Assembly (NCBI GenBank): GCA_903851385.1
Contig: CAINOC010000054.1
Location: 1 to 59,135 of the forward strand
Direction: 5' to 3'
DNA from: an uncultured Chlorobiaceae bacterium
GTDB taxonomy: Bacteria > Bacteroidota > Chlorobiia > Chlorobiales > Chlorobiaceae
DNA: 59,135 bases
Shown here piece after piece: positions 28,198 through 37,562 of the stretch. Under the pieces are notes generated by a model that saw only the letters and a list, made by a program, of their open reading frames with translations, was not told the origin of the DNA and did no database searches. Position 1 is the stretch's first letter. Each line of letters opens with the position of its first letter. A program made the position numbers and the translations under genes.

Positions 28198-30309
28198 TTA
28201 CCTGTTCAGATAATACTTGGTTGCATAGTCCCTGACCATCCTGTGCGTATTGTATTCAGGAGCAATGGTTGCTATGGCGCTACGGATTTTATTGATCCAT
28301 TGAACAGGAATGTTCTTCTCATTGCGTTCGTAATATGCAGGAATAATCTGGTTTTCAAGAACCGAGTACAACTGTTCCGCATCAAAACTATCCTGCTCTT
28401 CATGGTTCTCAAATGATTCGCCGTTGCCGATAGCAAAGCCGTTTTTACCATTATAGGCTTCAGGCCACCAGCCGTCGAGGACACTGAAATTGAGTCCGCC
28501 ATGCAGAACAGTTTTTTCGCCTGACGTACCGCTTGCTTCCATTGGTCTTACAGGAGTGTTCAACCAGACGTCAACACCCGATACCATCCGTTTTGCAACG
28601 CCGAGATTGTAGTTTTCAAGAAAAACAATCTTGCCGCTGAACTCTGGCCGGCGTGAGTGGTGTACAATCTGGCGGATGTAGTCTTTTCCTGCATCGTCAT
28701 GCGGATGTGCCTTTCCGGCAAAGACTATCTGCAGTGGTCTTGAAGAATGATTGATGATTTTGTCAAGACGTTCAAGATCTCTGAACACAAGAGGAGCACG
28801 CTTGTAGGTAGCAAAACGTCTTGCAAATCCTATAGTGAGAATATCAGGAGAGAAGGTGTTTGTGCTCGAACGCAAGGCATCGTATTCGCTGTAGATTGAA
28901 TTTGTATGCTGGTGAAAAAGCTGGTTGCTCAGATACTTGTCCATGAAGTCGATCAGATTACGCTTCAGGCGGTACCGTAAAGACCAAAGCTCCTCATCGG
29001 TTACTTTGCCGAGAACGGCTTCAGCAGCCTCGCGTGAAAGACTCATCTCATCAACGCTGCCTGTGAATTTTTTCCAGAAAATATCAGTCAATCCGCTGGT
29101 CCAGCTGCTGGCGTGGACACCATTGGTGATATGTCCGATAGGAACCTCTGCAACCGTTTTGCCGGGAAAGAGGTGCTGCCACATAACGCGGGAGACTTCA
29201 CCGTGAAGTTTCGAAACGCCGTTTGCAGATCGTGACATATTGAGGGCCAGCACTGTCATGGTAAACAGTCCGTATATATTACTCAGATCTTCTGCTCCAA
29301 GTCTCATCAGATCATCGAAGTTCAAGCCGATCGTCGTAAGATACTTGTCGAAGGTATAATGCATCATGTCGCTTGAAAAGCGGTCATGGCCGGCAGGTAC
29401 GGGAGTGTGCGTTGTGAAAACGCAGAGTGACCGGACTGTGTCTATTGCTTCTTGTTTCGTAACTCCTTTTCTCAGCTCTTGCGCGAGCAGTTCAAGAGTG
29501 AGAAATGCCGAGTGGCCTTCGTTCATATGATAGACTATCGGTTGTGTGCCGAGCTGCTCAAGAAGCTTTACGCCGCCAATACCGAGAATAATTTCCTGAT
29601 TGATGCGCATGTTCTGGTCGCCGCCATACACTCTGCAGCAGATATCACGATAGTGAGGCTCATTGGGCGCAATATTGGTATCAAGCAGGTAGAGTGTTGC
29701 TCTGCCGACTTGCAGTTTCCAGGCCTGGGCAAAGACTTCACTTTGCGCTATATTGACCGTTATGATGAGGTCGGAGCCGTCCGGAGCAGTAACTTTCTCT
29801 ATAGGCAGGTTTTCAGGATGCTGGAGCGGATAATCTTCTTTCTGCCATCCGTCCTGATTGAGGCTCTGACGAAAATATCCTTCTTTGTAAAACAGGGTGA
29901 TGCCAATAAAGTTGATACCCAGGTCGCTTGCCGATTTCAGATGGTCACCGGACAGGACACCGAGTCCACCTGAATAAATTCGTACGCTTTCATGAATACC
30001 GAATTCCGCACTGAAATAAGCAACTGGTTTCTCTGTAATTTCCCTGGCATTGTTCGCTGCCCAGGTATTCTTGTCGTTCATGTAGGCTGTAAACCGAGCA
30101 TAGACGCGATCGATTTTATCGCCGAATTCACCAGTACAGCGGGCTACCAGTTCATCATTTGATATATGACGTAGCAGTTCAACCGGATTATGATTATTTC
30201 TTTCCCAGAGAAGCAGGGAGAGTTCTTCAAAAATTTGTTTTGCTTCCGTATCCCAGGACCACCATAAATTTCTTGTCAGTGCTTTAAGTGCAGATATTTT
30301 ATTTTGCAT
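28198..30309 (-). CDS. glgP: Alpha-glucan (glycogen) phosphorylase, short GT35 type
   Basis: 703 residues, the shorter Thermotoga-like form rather than the 800-plus-residue E. coli type. It phosphorolyses storage glucan to glucose 1-phosphate. Marks: NLWWSWD at the N-terminus, PVAYFSAEFGIHESVRIYSGGLGVLSGDH (cited in part: YSGGLGVLSGDHLK), YHMNEGHSAFLTLELL, and the PLP lysine region EASGTSGEKTVLHGG followed by LNFSVLDGWWPEA. In green sulfur bacteria it would mobilise glycogen in the dark. It heads a likely two-gene transcript with pyrD and is divergent from the metallophosphoesterase over 162 bases. Confidence 0.94.
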   Translation of the reverse strand: MQNKISALKALTRNLWWSWDTEAKQIFEELSLLLWERNNHNPVELLRHISNDELVARCTGEFGDKIDRVYARFTAYMNDKNTWAANNAREITEKPVAYFSAEFGIHESVRIYSGGLGVLSGDHLKSASDLGINFIGITLFYKEGYFRQSLNQDGWQKEDYPLQHPENLPIEKVTAPDGSDLIITVNIAQSEVFAQAWKLQVGRATLYLLDTNIAPNEPHYRDICCRVYGGDQNMRINQEIILGIGGVKLLEQLGTQPIVYHMNEGHSAFLTLELLAQELRKGVTKQEAIDTVRSLCVFTTHTPVPAGHDRFSSDMMHYTFDKYLTTIGLNFDDLMRLGAEDLSNIYGLFTMTVLALNMSRSANGVSKLHGEVSRVMWQHLFPGKTVAEVPIGHITNGVHASSWTSGLTDIFWKKFTGSVDEMSLSREAAEAVLGKVTDEELWSLRYRLKRNLIDFMDKYLSNQLFHQHTNSIYSEYDALRSSTNTFSPDILTIGFARRFATYKRAPLVFRDLERLDKIINHSSRPLQIVFAGKAHPHDDAGKDYIRQIVHHSRRPEFSGKIVFLENYNLGVAKRMVSGVDVWLNTPVRPMEASGTSGEKTVLHGGLNFSVLDGWWPEAYNGKNGFAIGNGESFENHEEQDSFDAEQLYSVLENQIIPAYYERNEKNIPVQWINKIRSAIATIAPEYNTHRMVRDYATKYYLNR

Positions 30310-30471
30310 AATCGAAACGTGGTAATGATTGTTTTACTGCGTCAAGTGGATGAAAGACAGTATCTAAGATAATTGTGGCATCGTATTCATTTTAGATGAA
30401 TAGGAGCCGTTTAGATAAAAGCATTGGCCAATTTACAGTTTTAGAATTGAAAACCGCAAGTCTCAATAAAA

Positions 30472-31350
30472 TTGATTAAAGATGCAGTAAAAATAGCGCA
30501 CATATCGGATCTTCATATTTCCGGTGTGCAGGATCGCCGTCAGATCGACAGCCTTGATCGTCTGTTCGATCATTTCAACACCACAGGGTATGCTCATCTT
30601 GTCATTTCAGGCGATCTCAGCAATAGCGCCAATCCGGGTGACTGGAAAATCATCCGCCAAAAACTGGAGAGTCACGGGCTTTATCACTGGGATAAAACCA
30701 CCGTTATTCCGGGAAATCATGATCTCATTCATCTTGAAGAGGAGATGCGTTTTTATAATGCGCTGAATCCTCTTCCGCGAGTAAGAAAAAAGGCTTTTGA
30801 TCGCCGGGTTTTAGAATTTTGCATCTTTTTTCAAGAGCTGATTACCGGTGAAGAGGGGGGAGATAAAGGAGTTCCATTTATCAAGATAATAAACTATTCA
30901 TCGGTTAGGATTGCTCTCGCTGTTCTCAACTCGGTTTATCCATGGTACCCTCGGGATAATCCGCTTGGAGCCAGAGGTTATATAAGCCCTGGTCAGCTTA
31001 GAGCCCTCGGCTCTGAAAGTGTTCTGAAATCGTTGAAAGATTGTGTTGTTATCGGGATTTGCCATCATGCTTACAAAGTCTACGGCACTGACTCTCCTAT
31101 TGACCAAGCTTTTGATTGGACCATGGAGTTGAAAAACCGTGATGAGTTTCTTGAAAGTATGAAGATTATCCATGCAAAACTGGTACTGCATGGACATTTT
31201 CATCGCTTTCAAAACTACGAGGTTAACGGTATAACCTTTATAAATGGAGGAAGTTTTCGATACCATCCACTCTGCTTCAGTGAACTGGTAATAGACGGGA
31301 ATGAAAACTTTACCCAGCAGTTTATCACGCTTAATCAGAAAAATAAATAG
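30472..31350 (+). CDS. Calcineurin-like metallophosphoesterase
   Basis: 292 residues. The five-block dimetal phosphoesterase pattern is complete: SDLH (block I), LVISGDLSN (II), IPGNHD (III), the histidine in GICHHAYKVYG (IV) and LHGHFHR (V). Such proteins include cyclic-nucleotide phosphodiesterases (CpdA-like) and nucleases; the length and single-domain layout fit a soluble CpdA-like enzyme, but no substrate can be assigned. The only start codon near the conserved N-terminus is TTG at 30472 (MIKDAVKIAHISDLH), without a Shine-Dalgarno sequence. The stop is embedded in the hairpin at 31349-31383 that serves the convergent ferritin gene. Confidence 0.85.
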   Translation: MIKDAVKIAHISDLHISGVQDRRQIDSLDRLFDHFNTTGYAHLVISGDLSNSANPGDWKIIRQKLESHGLYHWDKTTVIPGNHDLIHLEEEMRFYNALNPLPRVRKKAFDRRVLEFCIFFQELITGEEGGDKGVPFIKIINYSSVRIALAVLNSVYPWYPRDNPLGARGYISPGQLRALGSESVLKSLKDCVVIGICHHAYKVYGTDSPIDQAFDWTMELKNRDEFLESMKIIHAKLVLHGHFHRFQNYEVNGITFINGGSFRYHPLCFSELVIDGNENFTQQFITLNQKNK

Positions 31351-31383
31351 CATATGGCTCCTTATGAAAGGCAGCCATATGCT
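31349..31383 (-). terminator. Terminator of the ferritin gene
   Basis: AGCATATGGCT (31349-31359) pairs perfectly with AGCCATATGCT (31373-31383), with a further CCT/AGG inner stem. On the minus strand the hairpin is followed by ATTTATTTTTCTG. No T-run follows on the plus strand. Confidence 0.65.
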
Positions 31384-31407
31384 ATTGCACGCAGTTATTA
31401 TTGCCGA

Positions 31408-31902
31408 TCAGTTTTGACCTCTGCGGGCGAGTTGGCGATCCATCATAATCAGGGCATGTCCCTTCTCACCGGCCATTTTCAGGGTTTCAAGGATTGCGGA
31501 CGCTGAGGCCTCTTCCTCAACCTGTTCTCCGATAAACTCATGTAACAGCACTTGTGCGGGATAGTCTTTTTCCTTCAGCGCTAACTCATACAGTTTGTTG
31601 ATGAGTGCGGTTATTTTCCGTTCATGTTTGAGAACTTCTTCGAAGAGGGCTGTAGGTGACTTGAATTCCAGAGGAGGCTGTTCAATTTTTTGAAGCTCCA
31701 CACGACCGCCTCTTTCATTGACGAATTTGTAGAGTTTCATTGCATGACCTGATTCCTCTTTGGTCTGGATTTTCAGCCAGCTTGCAAAACCAGGAAGGTT
31801 TTGCGACTCAGCAAAAGCCGCCATTGAAAGGTAGAGATATGAAGACGAAAGCTCGTGATTGATCTGATCGTTGAATGCTTTCTGAAGTGTTTTGCTTAGC
31901 AT
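31408..31902 (-). CDS. ftn: Ferritin
   Basis: 164 residues, non-haem bacterial ferritin size. It oxidises Fe(II) and stores Fe(III) in a 24-subunit shell. Ferroxidase ligands can be placed: the glutamate in [13 protein letters not shown] (helix A), E and H in [12 protein letters not shown] (helix B), the glutamate in LKHERKI (helix C) and the glutamine in [10 protein letters not shown] (helix D). A GAGGAG ribosome site lies seven bases before the ATG. Located 86 bases after a second ferritin-like gene on the same strand, suggesting an iron-storage pair. The C-terminal tail ARRGQN lacks obvious encapsulin-type targeting. Confidence 0.95.
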   Translation of the reverse strand: MLSKTLQKAFNDQINHELSSSYLYLSMAAFAESQNLPGFASWLKIQTKEESGHAMKLYKFVNERGGRVELQKIEQPPLEFKSPTALFEEVLKHERKITALINKLYELALKEKDYPAQVLLHEFIGEQVEEEASASAILETLKMAGEKGHALIMMDRQLARRGQN

Positions 31903-31988
31903 GGCAATTTCTCCTCAAGATTGAATTTGTTTTGACTGCACTATATGAACAAATCAACGAGGGGAAAGCTGTATTAGTTTCTCGTATT

Positions 31989-32453
31989 CTATCGGTTCTC
32001 TTTCATGTAACTGCGGATTCTTTCGGCATGATCGCAGTCTTCCTGATTGAGCTGTTTAAAAATAGTTGACGACAAAGAGTTCGTCGGGCTGTCAAGAAAC
32101 TGCTGAAAATGGGATTCACCCGCAGCAAGTTCCAGATCAAGTGCGATTTGCAATGCTTCGTTTTTTGATGGGGGTGTATCCGAATACGTATTGATCAGAC
32201 CGGCAATTTTTATGTTGGTATCGATAAGGGATTGCAGATCTGTTGATAAGAGGTTTTCAGGAAAAAATGCCAGAGGCTGCGGTTGTTTTTTCTCCTGCTG
32301 AAGCAGTGATGCGTGTCCCTGTTCCTCCATTGCCAGTTCCCACCAGAAATCTTCATCTTCAAAAAAACAGTCATGAAAAACGGTGTAGAGTTTAGCAAGG
32401 TTCAGTTCCAGCTTTATTGACTCGTCAAGATGTTTTTGCAGTGTTTCAGGCAT
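31989..32453 (-). CDS. Ferritin-like/rubrerythrin-like diiron protein
   Basis: 154 residues. A four-helix ferritin-like fold is suggested by the spaced acidic motifs: an LELNLAKLY helix, AMEEQGHASLLQ (E-x-x-H), LDLELAAGESHFQQF (E and H) and QEDCDHAERIRSY (D-H-x-E) in the last helix. These give the metal ligands expected of a diiron carboxylate protein such as erythrin-vacuolar iron transport or rubrerythrin-like proteins, but no rubredoxin domain is present. A function in iron oxidation or peroxide defence is inference. It lies between carB (23 bases upstream) and ferritin (86 bases downstream), all on the minus strand. Confidence 0.78.
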   Translation of the reverse strand: MPETLQKHLDESIKLELNLAKLYTVFHDCFFEDEDFWWELAMEEQGHASLLQQEKKQPQPLAFFPENLLSTDLQSLIDTNIKIAGLINTYSDTPPSKNEALQIALDLELAAGESHFQQFLDSPTNSLSSTIFKQLNQEDCDHAERIRSYMKENR

Positions 32454-32476
32454 GGCCAGTACATTTATTTAAAGCG

Positions 32477-34333
32477 TTACTTGTTGCGGTAGGACGCGTA
32501 TTCCTGCAGACTTTTAACACCGAACTCCTGACGGCGGATACAGTCAATGGCCTGTACTGATGCCTCTGCCGCTTCAATGGTGGTTACAAACGGTACATTG
32601 CTCAGTACCGATGCTGCGCCGATAGCCTCTTCATCATGCAGGGCTTTTTCACCTCTTGGCGTGTTAATGACAAAGTTGATCTTGCCGTGCTTGATAATGT
32701 CGAAGATGTTCGGTCGTCCCTCTTCACCCACCTTGTAGACTTTTTTGCACTCAATGCCTTGTTCTATAAGAAATTGGTGCGTGCCCGCTGTGGCAATCAA
32801 ATCGAAGTCCATGCGGTAGAGTGCTTTTGCAATGTCAAGGATGCGCTGGTTTTTATCCTGATCATTCACACTGATGAAAACCGACCCGGAGAGGGGGAGC
32901 TGCATGCTTGCCGCCTGATAAGCTTTGGCAAAAGCTTCAGGGAACTCATCGGCAAGGCTCATTGCTTCACCGGTTGAGCGCATTTCAGGACCAAGGTAGA
33001 CACCTGATTTTACAAACTTGGAGAATGGAAAGACTGGCTCCTTGATGGCCATGTGCTTCATGCCGAGTTCGTCACAATCTTTCAGATCGTACTCTTTACG
33101 CAGGTCACTGAGTTTTTCACCAAGCATTACCCGTGTAGCAATCTTTACAACAGGAATAGCGGTTGCCTTGCCGACAAAAGGGACTGTACGGCTGGCTCGT
33201 GGATTGACTTCAATAACATAGACACTCTCGTTCTGCACGGCATACTGTATGTTCATCAGTCCTACTACCTTCAGATTCGTTGCAAGGATTCGGGTATAAG
33301 CCTTCATTGTGGCAATAACATTCGGGCTGATGTTGTAATAGGGCAGAATGGAGGTAGAGTCACCGCTGTGAATGCCTGCAGCCTCCACATGCTGCATGAT
33401 GCCGCTGATAACGCAGTCCGTAGTATCGGCAATGGCATCAATGTCGAATTCAACGGCTGTCTCCAGAAAACGGTCAATCAGCAGGGGATATTTTTCGGTA
33501 ATGAAGAGAGCTTGATCAACATACTCTTTAAGCGAATCGTCATTGTAGACAATTTTCATGGCCCGTCCTCCAAGAACATAGCTTGGGCGGACGAGAGCAG
33601 GGTAGCCGATTCTTTTCGTGATGGTCTTTGCTTCTTCAAAGCTGATTGCTGTTCCGTATTCAGGATGGGGAATATTCAATTCCTCAAGAAGTGCACCAAA
33701 CTTTTTACGGTCTTCTGCCAGATCAATGCCTTTCGAAGAGGTACCGAGAATGGTGACACCAGCCTCATGAAGTTTTGCAGAGAGCTTCAGCGGTGTCTGA
33801 CCACCAAAGCTGACAATAACACCGAGAGGTTTTTCGTGTTCTATGATGCGAATGGTATCCTCAAAAGTGAGCGGCTCAAAATAGAGCTTATCGGCGATGT
33901 CATAGTCAGTTGAAACGGTTTCAGGGTTACAGTTGACCATGATGGTTTCATAACCTGCCTCTTTGAGGGCGAATACGGCTTGGACACAACAATAGTCAAA
34001 CTCGATGCCCTGGCCGATCCGGTTTGGGCCTCCACCAAGAATAATAACTTTTTTCAGGTTGGACGAAATGGATTCATTTTCCTCTTCGTATGTCGAGTAA
34101 TGGTAGGGTGTTTTCGCATCAAATTCCGCAGCGCAGGTATCAACGGTTTTAAAGACTGACTCTATACCGTAATGTTTTCTGAGTGCTCTGATGGACGGTT
34201 CTGCTGTATTGAAAATATTGGCAAGCTGAAAATCGGAAAACCCGTATTGTTTGGCTTGCAGCAGCCTCTCTTTCGGGAATTTCCGGGAAAGGTCAATAAT
34301 CTCCTGTGTCAGGTCGGAAGCTTGGATGGTCAT
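32477..34333 (-). CDS. carB: Carbamoyl phosphate synthase large subunit, C-terminal half
   Basis: 618 residues against about 1070 in E. coli. It starts directly in the oligomerisation region (residues about 1-85, LSRKFPKERLLQAKQYGFSDFQ), then the second ATP-grasp module that makes carbamoyl phosphate from carbamate (KKVIILGGGPNRIGQGIEFDYC, cited in part: GGGPNRIGQGIEF; metal-site YVIEVNPRASRTVPF), and ends with the MGS-like allosteric domain from about 490. The first ATP-grasp half, which makes carboxyphosphate, is missing, and the 228 bases upstream contain none of it. The ATG at 34333 starts the conserved region. This looks like a naturally split CarB rather than a truncation; the N-terminal partner must be elsewhere. 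Confidence 0.93.
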   Translation of the reverse strand: MTIQASDLTQEIIDLSRKFPKERLLQAKQYGFSDFQLANIFNTAEPSIRALRKHYGIESVFKTVDTCAAEFDAKTPYHYSTYEEENESISSNLKKVIILGGGPNRIGQGIEFDYCCVQAVFALKEAGYETIMVNCNPETVSTDYDIADKLYFEPLTFEDTIRIIEHEKPLGVIVSFGGQTPLKLSAKLHEAGVTILGTSSKGIDLAEDRKKFGALLEELNIPHPEYGTAISFEEAKTITKRIGYPALVRPSYVLGGRAMKIVYNDDSLKEYVDQALFITEKYPLLIDRFLETAVEFDIDAIADTTDCVISGIMQHVEAAGIHSGDSTSILPYYNISPNVIATMKAYTRILATNLKVVGLMNIQYAVQNESVYVIEVNPRASRTVPFVGKATAIPVVKIATRVMLGEKLSDLRKEYDLKDCDELGMKHMAIKEPVFPFSKFVKSGVYLGPEMRSTGEAMSLADEFPEAFAKAYQAASMQLPLSGSVFISVNDQDKNQRILDIAKALYRMDFDLIATAGTHQFLIEQGIECKKVYKVGEEGRPNIFDIIKHGKINFVINTPRGEKALHDEEAIGAASVLSNVPFVTTIEAAEASVQAIDCIRRQEFGVKSLQEYASYRNK

Positions 34334-34561
34334 GCAGTCTCGATAGTTTTAAGAAGCTTCAGGATATAACTGTATAAAGGTAACAAATCACCTCTTTATT
34401 AAAAACCCGTGCATTATACAAAAATGCACATGCTTCTCAAAGTTGCCGTTTGCCAGTCGCTCTTGTTCTTTTTTTAGGCTCTGAAAATGGAACAGGAATT
34501 TTTTTACATTACACTGTCTTTTAAGTACTATCTGTTTTGAACAAAGGGGTAAAAAGGCGCT

Positions 34562-35803
34562 ATGGATAAAAAGCATTTCGATACGATTGAAGCTGCCGTT
34601 GAAGATATCCGGCAGGGGAAACTTGTTATTGTTATTGATGATGAAGACCGGGAGGACGAGGGCGATTTTATCGGTGCTGCAGACCGTGTAACCACCGAGA
34701 TGGTGAACTTTATCACCAAGGAGGCTCGTGGGCTCCTATGCGTTGCTGTTACTATGGATCGGGCAAAAGAACTGCAGCTTGATCCGATGGTCCAGAGAAA
34801 TACCTCCCAGCATGAGACTAATTTTACCGTTTCGGTTGATGCCCTGGCTGAGGGTGTCACTACCGGCATTTCAGTCTATGACAGAGCAATGACCATCAAG
34901 ATGCTTGGTGATCCAGCTTCCAGAGCGGACGATTTTTCACGTCCCGGCCATATTTTCCCTCTAAGGGCAATGGACGGCGGGGTGCTCAGGCGTGTCGGGC
35001 ATACAGAGGCAGCTGTTGATCTGGCTCGTCTTGCCGGATGCAGTCCGGTAGGCTTGCTCTGTGAAATTCTTCATGACGATGGCAGTATGGCCAGGCTTCC
35101 CGACCTTATCAAGCTGAAGGCTAAATTCGGCTTGAAGCTCATTACCATCAAGGAACTGGTTGCCTATCAGATGAAGCGCAACAAACTCGTTCACCGTGCG
35201 GTTGAATCAAGACTTCCCACCGTGTATGGCGAATTCAGATTGATTGCCTACGAAACATTTGCAGACCAGCAGAACCATATGGCTTTTGTGAAGGGCGACG
35301 TTACTACTGATGAACCTGTTCTTGTCAGGGTTCATTCACAGTGTGCCACAGGCGATACGTTTGCATCTCTGCGGTGCGATTGTGGCAACCAGCTTGCTTC
35401 AGCCCTGAGGACGATAGAAAAAGAAGGACGTGGAGTATTGATTTATCTTATGCAGGAAGGCCGCGGTATAGGTTTGATCAACAAACTGAAAGCGTATAAC
35501 CTGCAGGACGAAGGGTTTGATACTGTTGAAGCTAATGAAAAACTCGGGTTTAAAGCAGATCTTCGTGATTATGGTATCGGGGCGCAAATTCTTAAGGACC
35601 TTGGCATCCGCAAAATGAAGCTCATGACAAACAATCCCAAAAAAGTTGTCGGTCTTGAGGGGTATGGTCTAGAGATTGTTGAGCGCATCTCGCTTGAAAT
35701 TGCTCCCAATCCGATGAACCAGACTTATCTTGATACCAAACGTGACAAGATGGGCCATATGATAGGGTGCTCATGCGGCAGTGAGGAACATCATCACGAA
35801 TAG
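34562..35803 (+). CDS. ribBA: Bifunctional 3,4-dihydroxy-2-butanone 4-phosphate synthase / GTP cyclohydrolase II
   Basis: 413 residues. The N-terminal domain (about 1-200) makes the four-carbon unit of riboflavin from ribulose 5-phosphate; its acidic loop [11 protein letters not shown] and the RPGHIFPL and HTEAAVDLA segments are intact. The C-terminal domain opens GTP: its three zinc cysteines are in [15 protein letters not shown], with the arginine in [16 protein letters not shown] nearby and the closing TNNPKK motif. A C-terminal His/Glu tail (EEHHHE) is unremarkable. Ribosome site AAAGGGG/AAAAGG precedes the ATG. I see no FMN riboswitch in 34334-34561. glyA follows after 73 bases. Confidence 0.96.
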   Translation: MDKKHFDTIEAAVEDIRQGKLVIVIDDEDREDEGDFIGAADRVTTEMVNFITKEARGLLCVAVTMDRAKELQLDPMVQRNTSQHETNFTVSVDALAEGVTTGISVYDRAMTIKMLGDPASRADDFSRPGHIFPLRAMDGGVLRRVGHTEAAVDLARLAGCSPVGLLCEILHDDGSMARLPDLIKLKAKFGLKLITIKELVAYQMKRNKLVHRAVESRLPTVYGEFRLIAYETFADQQNHMAFVKGDVTTDEPVLVRVHSQCATGDTFASLRCDCGNQLASALRTIEKEGRGVLIYLMQEGRGIGLINKLKAYNLQDEGFDTVEANEKLGFKADLRDYGIGAQILKDLGIRKMKLMTNNPKKVVGLEGYGLEIVERISLEIAPNPMNQTYLDTKRDKMGHMIGCSCGSEEHHHE

Positions 35804-35876
35804 ACAGGAAAAATAATTAGTAAAACACACATACCAAAAACTGTAAACTTCCGTCAGGAAAAGGACTGAGATAGCG

Positions 35877-37196
35877 ATGGATACTGACATCCTTCAAAAG
35901 CAGGACCAGGAGGTCTTTGAGGCTATAGCCAACGAGACAACAAGACAGAATGAAACACTTGAGCTTATTGCCTCGGAGAATTTCACAAGTCGTGCGGTTA
36001 TGCAGGCCTGCGGGTCGGTAATGACCAATAAATATGCCGAAGGGTACCCCGGCAAGCGTTATTATGGCGGCTGCGAATATGTTGATGTAGCTGAAAATCT
36101 TGCGCGTGACCGCGCTAAAAAGCTTTTCCGATGTGAGTATGTCAATGTGCAGCCGCATTCCGGTTCAAGTGCGAACATGGCGGTTCTCTTTTCGGTTTTG
36201 AAACCGGGTGATCGAATTATGGGGCTTGATTTGTCGCATGGCGGACATTTAACTCATGGCAGTTCGGTTAATTTTTCCGGTCAGATGTTCGAAGCTCACT
36301 CTTATGGAGTCGATCGTGAAACTGGCATCATCGATATGAACAAGGTTGAGGAACTCGCCCTTCAGGTTCGTCCGAAACTTATTATCTGCGGAGCCAGTGC
36401 TTATTCCCAAGGATTTGATGTTAAGGCGTTCAGGGCTATTGCCGACAAGGTGGGAGCATTTCTTATGGCCGATATTGCGCATCCAGCAGGGTTGATCGCC
36501 GCAGGTTTTCTGGGTGACCCCATGCCGCATTGTCATTTTGTGACCACAACAACCCACAAGACCCTTCGCGGGCCGAGGGGCGGAATGATCATGATGGGCA
36601 CCGACTTTGAAAACCCGATGGGTCTTACTATCAAGACCAAAACAGGTTCAAGGTTGAAAATGATGTCAGAGGTGATGGATACGGAAGTTATGCCGGGTAT
36701 TCAGGGTGGTCCGCTCATGCATGTTATTGCGGGTAAGGCAGTTGCTTTCGGTGAAGCGCTGAAGCCTGAATTCAGGGAGTATGCAGCTCAGGTCATAAAA
36801 AATGCCGCAACCATGGCCGAAAAGTTTATTGATCTTGGTTACAATATTGTAAGTGGTGGTACCAAAAACCACCTTATGCTGCTTGACCTTCGCAACAAAA
36901 ACGTTACAGGAAAAGTCGCTGAAAATCTTCTCCATGCAGCTGGCATTACCGTCAACAAGAACATGATTCCTTTTGACGACAAGTCACCCTTTGTCACCAG
37001 CGGTATTCGCATCGGTACTCCAGCCATGACCACCCGCGGTATGCGCGAAGCCGACAGCCAGCTTATTGCCGAGCTTATCGATAAAGTTATTTTATCAGCC
37101 GAAAAGCCTGATTCAGCAGAAGTATGCCAGACAGTCAGAAAAGAAATCAAAGAGCTTTGTCTCCGTCACCCTCTTGAAGGATACGGCGCATTATAG
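35877..37196 (+). CDS. glyA: Serine hydroxymethyltransferase
   Basis: 439 residues. This PLP enzyme converts serine and tetrahydrofolate to glycine and methylene-THF. The PLP lysine is K228 in [15 protein letters not shown]. Other marks are [12 protein letters not shown] near the N-terminus, [27 protein letters not shown] and [16 protein letters not shown] lies upstream of the ATG. It is probably co-transcribed with ribBA and ends with a strong terminator at 37232-37274, which marks the boundary with the accessory region. Together with gcvH-gcvPA it supports one-carbon metabolism. Confidence 0.97.
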   Translation: MDTDILQKQDQEVFEAIANETTRQNETLELIASENFTSRAVMQACGSVMTNKYAEGYPGKRYYGGCEYVDVAENLARDRAKKLFRCEYVNVQPHSGSSANMAVLFSVLKPGDRIMGLDLSHGGHLTHGSSVNFSGQMFEAHSYGVDRETGIIDMNKVEELALQVRPKLIICGASAYSQGFDVKAFRAIADKVGAFLMADIAHPAGLIAAGFLGDPMPHCHFVTTTTHKTLRGPRGGMIMMGTDFENPMGLTIKTKTGSRLKMMSEVMDTEVMPGIQGGPLMHVIAGKAVAFGEALKPEFREYAAQVIKNAATMAEKFIDLGYNIVSGGTKNHLMLLDLRNKNVTGKVAENLLHAAGITVNKNMIPFDDKSPFVTSGIRIGTPAMTTRGMREADSQLIAELIDKVILSAEKPDSAEVCQTVRKEIKELCLRHPLEGYGAL

Positions 37197-37231
37197 TGGT
37201 TTTTTTCTGCTCGTATGTTTGATTTGCCATT

Positions 37232-37274
37232 AAAGCCCACCCGCAATCTATGAGAATGCAGGTGGGCTTTTTTC
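37232..37274 (+). terminator. Rho-independent terminator of glyA
   Basis: AAAGCCCACC (37232-37241) pairs with GGTGGGCTTT (37261-37270), loop 19 bases with an inner GCA/TGC pairing, followed by a T-rich run to 37274. Confidence 0.9.
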
Positions 37275-37337
37275 TTTTCCACTTGCATAGTTTAGTGCAG
37301 CAAAAATATCTTCTTTTTCAAGGTCTGGCACCTCTCT
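37248..37337 (-). pseudogene. C-terminal remnant of a DUF433-type antitoxin gene
   Basis: In one minus-strand frame, between stop codons at 37338-37340 and 37248-37250, the translation reads EVPDLEKEDIFAALNYASGK before a short tail. This matches the conserved C-terminal end of DUF433 (VapB-like antitoxin) proteins, pattern P-x-L-x-x-x-D-I-x-A-A-L-x-Y-A. Nothing upstream in any minus frame restores the preceding DUF433 helix, so it is read as a decayed end. Its tail runs into the glyA terminator. Family assignment is from memory of the motif; a chance match over about 20 residues cannot be excluded. Confidence 0.45.
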
Positions 37338-37363
37338 TTATTCATAACATCACCTCCGCCATG

Positions 37364-37395
37364 TAGGTTGGGGTGAGTCCTGAACCCCAACAAAA
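37364..37395. repeat. Short palindromic repeat of the GTTGGGG...CCCCAAC type
   Basis: GTAGGTTGGGG, an 11-base loop, then CCCCAAC, giving a 7-bp perfect stem (37367-37373 with 37385-37391). It resembles short dispersed palindromes with GTAGGTTGGG/CCCAAC arms that I recall from cyanobacterial and other genomes. Only one copy is seen in this window. It lies beside the DUF433 remnant in the 366-base gap between glyA and the next gene; the rest of that gap (37396-37562) is AT-rich with no gene, apart from a weak CTCTATTT/AAATAGAG inverted repeat near 37456-37490. Confidence 0.5.
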
Positions 37396-37562
37396 TAAAA
37401 GTTGTCCTGAAAGGGAAAGCTCTTTTCAGCCTGCAGGTAAAGTTTGCCTTCTCTATTTTATCATAGCAAAAAACAGTAAATAGAGGTGTTTTATATTGTA
37501 TCTTATTGTACTTGGGTGCTTAGAACTCCAAAAGAATTTTTACACATGATTGGGGAGGGGTA

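Noticed and set aside
33053-33913. 286-codon open frame antisense to carB
   Set aside because: Lies wholly inside a well-supported gene; translation shows no family motif and is explained by codon bias of the opposite strand.
34334-34561. Possible FMN riboswitch before ribBA
   Set aside because: The conserved riboswitch core sequences were looked for and not seen.
34388-34576. 62-codon minus-strand frame between carB and ribBA
   Set aside because: No ribosome site, low-complexity composition, overlaps the ribBA start; probably non-coding.
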